The notes beneath the pieces were generated by a model. The model did no database searches. It had not been told where the DNA came from and worked only from the letters and a program-made list of their open reading frames with translations. A stretch of 64,000 nucleotides of DNA from Sthenelais limicola (lineage: Eukaryota > Annelida > Polychaeta > Phyllodocida > Sigalionidae): positions 30,448,873 to 30,512,872 of the forward strand of contig OW804102.1 in NCBI GenBank assembly GCA_942159475.1. The letters are read 5' to 3'. Of the stretch, positions 60,380 to 64,000 are shown one piece after another (position 1 is the stretch's first letter; each line of letters starts with the position of its first letter). Both the position numbers and the translations under genes were made by a program.

Positions 60380-61149
60380 GCCACTAGTGGGTCTGAAGGA
60401 GCGGTAAGTGACGTTTTCAACAAGTGCGATATTCCAAGTGTGATTCCCCCTATCCTTGGAGTTGTATAACACAACGTATACAACGCTACTATACGTTGTT
60501 TCAACGCCAAGGCGTATCATTGTTATAGCCAGAGTTGGACAGAAATGCCTACATCATATATCAGCTACCATACTATTATTCATCAGTACAATATGAACAG
60601 AACCTTTAGTGGAACCGATCTTTTGTTCATTTCAGATTGATTAACAGCTCAAGGTTGCTCCCATTTCCAGACTATGAATATAAGAAGTTGACTCTACAGG
60701 ACTGTATAGATAAAGGCAGAAGTTGGTTAGTGATGAAAGCAGATGGAAAAGAGATGAAATGTCTGAGGGGTTGAGATAAGTATAGATAAGTATAGCAGTA
60801 ATATAGATTGCCCATCAGATCGTATTGTCCCAATAGTTGCAGGAATTGTCGTATCAAAAAAGAAAAAAGAATTATAGATGAATGTTTAAACTTGTCGTTG
60901 AAATTCATAAAATAATTGTATGTAATATTGATGAAACTAAAATGACAAATAAGCAGCCACAGAATATAAAACATTACCAGGAGCACCAGACTATGACATT
61001 GAGCAGAGGGTGGCCTGGAAGATCTGCTTTAATTAGCAGAAGGTTTCATTCTTATTTTCATTTTATTTACGATATGTAAAACACGCCCTTTGGGTGCAAT
61101 TTTGAACGTACATACATGTACAGCATGAATAAAAATATTACAATACATA
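60380..61149. other. No gene seen
   Basis: AT-rich. A short hairpin-like stretch, acaacgtatacaacgctactatacgttgt, lies near 60471. No splice-supported exon. Confidence 0.4.
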
Positions 61150-61412
61150 CACGTTAACTAACGAGTTGGTTGAAGGAGTGAATATTGCACAAGTTGCGTA
61201 GCAACGAGTGCAATATTCTAAGCGACTGAAACCATTGAGTTAGTTAACAGATTTATTATACATGCTTTCAATCATGAAAATAGAAATAAATTGAGTCATA
61301 CATTTTAATTTTACCGGTAATCTAAGTAAAAAAAACATATTAGGTGCCATGACAGCCCCACATATATCGTTAGTGAAATACGTACTATGCGTAAATCACT
61401 CTAGATACGTTG
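61150..61412 (+). repeat. Dispersed repeat family L, copy 2
   Basis: cgttaactaacgagttggttgaaggagtgaatattgcac opens the copy and cactctagatacgttg closes it. It is the inverted counterpart of 58500-58905. The motif gttgcgtagcaac is a small internal palindrome. Confidence 0.55.
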
Positions 61413-62059
61413 TTTTCAAAGCAATGCATGTATAAAATACAATAAAGTGGTCATATGTTTCCAGAGTAATGGCCAAAATCCCCGCTGCGACACCAAAGAA
61501 TGATACTGTCTAAACCATTCGCGGAATTACGGAATGAGCATGCCCTTAATTTACAGCCCACAGATGACAAAAGTGAAGGCAAAATAGAGATAAATAATTC
61601 TTCATTCATCTTCATTTCTCCCGCTTTTTCCCACCACTCTCCATCACACACATGGGTCCCATAGCAATTATGATTTTCCCACGGGAATATTAAACATTCC
61701 CACTACTTCTCCAAACACACTGTCCGCTGAATCAGAAAAAAGCCACCATTTTCCTGCATGGGTTGGCTCATAGTGTAAGACGTCCCATACCATTCATCTG
61801 AGGAAATTGTTGAGCATTATTTCTCAAAGGCAGGCCTCAAATGCATGATTTGAACACACTCGTTCTCATCCCCAAGTGTCTGATAAACATTGCTAAATCA
61901 TTTCTCCTTTTACCGAGTGTTGATAAAAAATCATGATTGTTTCATTATTCAAGGAAATAATTGCCACATGACATGTTATTTGTCTTTTAAAAAAGATGGG
62001 CCTGCTGCTTTGGAAGTTGGAGGATGAATTTGAAAGAGACAGGGGAAGAAGCGAGGGAT
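61413..62059. other. No gene seen
   Basis: No repeat family or exon recognised. The frame on the minus strand at 61451-61651 has no domain features. Confidence 0.4.
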
Positions 62060-62196
62060 ATTATAAGGCTAATGACCAACATTGAGGTGATCTTTTGTGC
62101 TGGTATGTCATAACGCCCAAGGCCGAAGCTCAATGTGTTATTCACATACCAGCACAAAGAAATCCCCAAAATGGAGGTCATTAATTCCTTTAGTCA
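62060..62196. mobile_element. Foldback family G, copy 2
   Basis: gctaatgaccaacattgaggtgatcttttgtgctggtatg pairs with cataccagcacaaagaaatccccaaaatggaggtcattaa. The outer words match the copies at 51608 and 63467. Confidence 0.7.
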
Positions 62197-62865
62197 TTGC
62201 TCAAACCCTTTCAAGCATATATAACTATAAACATATACTGTTAAATCAATAATCTCTCTACGAACGTCCGAATCCTTACAGAGCCATTCTACCTAAGTAG
62301 GCCAGCTTCCTTCTGTTTGTAAACAACGTTAGATTTGAGAAGAATCAATACACCATTACCGCCCCATACTGTGAGCAATCTTGCCAAAGTGCTACTAAAT
62401 GGATTAGTAGCCTCGGGGAATCTTCGCAGCCAGTACATTGCCAATAATCAATTATTATGCAATGCACCAAAGTCTCTCATTTTGATTATGTTTATATATC
62501 ACAGGTTAATTAACGGGTTGGTTGAAGGAGCATGAATACCACACAAGTTGCATAACAATGAGTGCAATATTTTCAGCAGGTGAAACAAACAAGTTAGTTA
62601 ACTGATTTATGCTATATATGCTTTCAATAATCTGAAAAGGCACATGTTAAAGTGGACCTTTACATATAGTACGTTTAGGGTTGCGTATATCACTCAGTGG
62701 TATAAGCATGTGATGTATCACACTCTGATATGCAAATGCATATATATATAGAGATACTCAAACTGGAAACACGACAGAAAGTCTGGGTCTTTGTTGTTGC
62801 CTTTGTGGCACATCAATTACAGTATGCTCTCACACTCAATTGCTGTGCATTACTATGCTTGAGCT

Positions 62866-63000
62866 CCTCTTCCTCTTCTTGCCCCAGCACCCTTCCTCTC
62901 CCTCCTCTTCCCCCTTCCATCACCTCTTCCATCTCTCTCCCCGCACAACCTACGTCTCTCAGTCTCCCTTTTCCACCACCAATCCACATCCAGCCTTCCA
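62866..63000. repeat. CT-rich pyrimidine tract
   Basis: Degenerate ctcttcctc / ccctcctcttc run. Ser/Pro-rich frames here are compositional. Confidence 0.7.
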
Positions 63001-63466
63001 CTCCCACATTATTTGACCAACAAATCTTTTTCGGGATCCCATTTTCGTAATGATTTCGCTCGACACAAGAAGATGTGTGCGGCGGCGACGGCGACGAGCG
63101 ACGAATATTAATCATCGCCTTTTTCCCGGCCATCTACATAGAATGAAATAATTGAGGATGGCGAATTTGTCACGTTCCCCAGGGCATGGGTTAATTCAAC
63201 TTTCTTATGAAACTAATGTTACGAAACTGTCAATGGCACGGCAACTTCACAGGTAACAGGCAAACATCCTTAACCATTTCACTGCTGGAAAACTTCTGCT
63301 AACAATAGCTAAATCGAAATTAAAATTCTTCTGTTATCTTAACTTTTCAAAATTAATGACTCCTAAGAGAATTATTGAAAGTTTCGATCTATCAGAACTG
63401 CTGATTGTAATAAACTACTGCTTTGTAAGTATTGGGGCTATAACCACCTAAGGTAGAGAATAAAAG

Positions 63467-63599
63467 GATTAGTTACCTCCATTTCGGGCCTGCTGGTGCG
63501 ATGTTGGTGTATTAATAATCCCTTGACGTCGCCTCTGGATTATACACCAAACAGTGCACCATTAATTGGCCCCTCAATATCGGTCATTAATCCTTTAGC
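63467..63599. mobile_element. Foldback family G, copy 3
   Basis: ggattagttacctccatttcgggcctgctggtgc pairs with gcaccattaattggcccctcaatatcggtcattaatcctt. The middle differs from the other copies. Confidence 0.65.
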
Positions 63600-63782
63600 G
63601 ATTTACTATTTTTTAAACGTTAAAACTGACGTACTTCTAGGGGGTCTACTGGTTGAATACATTCAACACATCATTCATATAGTAATTACATAAATCTGTC
63701 CTGACTCTTGAAGCATCTTGGGATCTTGGGTTTATTTTTAACTGGATCAATTGGTCAGCCAACGGTCAACAGATGACAAGAC

Positions 63783-63971
63783 CAGTCTAAACTTACATCC
63801 CTCAGATCGTATAAGAATGGCATGTCAGTGATTGGACGCCTACTGCGCTAATGGCTTTCCTGGCCGCGGAGTAGTGGGTACACCAATGGGATTCCAATTG
63901 CATTTTGCAGTCTGGATCAAGTGGCTTTCCCTCAGTTTGGAGGGACTCTTGTCAACTCTGAGCCTAGACTG
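63783..63971 (+). mobile_element. MITE family A, copy 4
   Basis: 189 bp, left end CAGTCTAAACTTA (damaged), right end TGAGCCTAGACTG. Shares atggctttcctggcc, tggctttccctcagtttggaggg and actcttgtcaactc with copy 2 in the same orientation. Confidence 0.75.
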
Positions 63972-64000
63972 CAGTATCTTTCTTGGATTACGTCAAGATT

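Noticed and set aside
62730..63133. Ser/Pro-rich plus frame and Gly/Glu-rich minus frame
   Set aside because: Pyrimidine tract composition, no supported exon.

Overview
This is animal nuclear DNA. It is AT-rich and intron-containing, packed with short inverted-repeat elements, and has no bacterial gene organisation. The orthologue-grade gene (VPS26C), the large invertebrate-type transposon proteins and the paired P450 genes suggest a marine invertebrate such as a mollusc, echinoderm, hemichordate or amphioxus. I cannot fix the phylum from sequence alone.

Four loci look like genes in working order. (1) A six-exon minus-strand gene (27760 to 20595, 260 aa) encodes a secreted protein whose sequence follows the bacterial family-3 periplasmic solute-binding proteins (amino-acid ABC transporter type). 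All six exons join in phase. (2) and (3) Two tandem plus-strand cytochrome P450 genes (32214-34278 and 43481-45305) each have two exons and 498 aa, with identical exon lengths. (4) The 3' part of VPS26C (minus strand, seven exons, 56556 to 51103) encodes the arrestin-fold subunit of the Retriever endosomal recycling complex. Its first exons were not found in the window.

Mobile DNA explains most of the rest. At 13123-17726 sits a 4.6 kb DNA transposon with terminal inverted repeats and a four-exon gene. The gene product has a D-D-D core of the kind I associate with the family catalogued as DUF7869, and its RG-rich tail is put out of frame at a poly-G run. This transposon seems to lie inside a larger element (12622-19531) with tandem-repeat arms. 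Between the two P450 genes lies a 5.7 kb foldback-type element (36310-42045). Its long arms are built from ~153 bp sub-repeats, it carries a decayed gene, and a 959 bp CACTG-ended element is inserted in that gene.

The remainder is intergenic and intronic sequence with at least ten short inverted-repeat (MITE-like) families. One of them, family C, has about 14 copies in 64 kb. There are also minisatellites; one runs across the 3' splice site of exon 5 of the solute-binding-protein gene. A P450 exon fragment lies antisense in the last intron of VPS26C. Left part (1-12.6 kb): repeats only. 12.6-19.5 kb: nested transposons. 20.6-27.8 kb: solute-binding-protein gene. 32-45 kb: P450 pair with foldback element. 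46-51 kb: repeats. 51-57 kb: VPS26C. 57-64 kb: repeats, possibly VPS26C intron.
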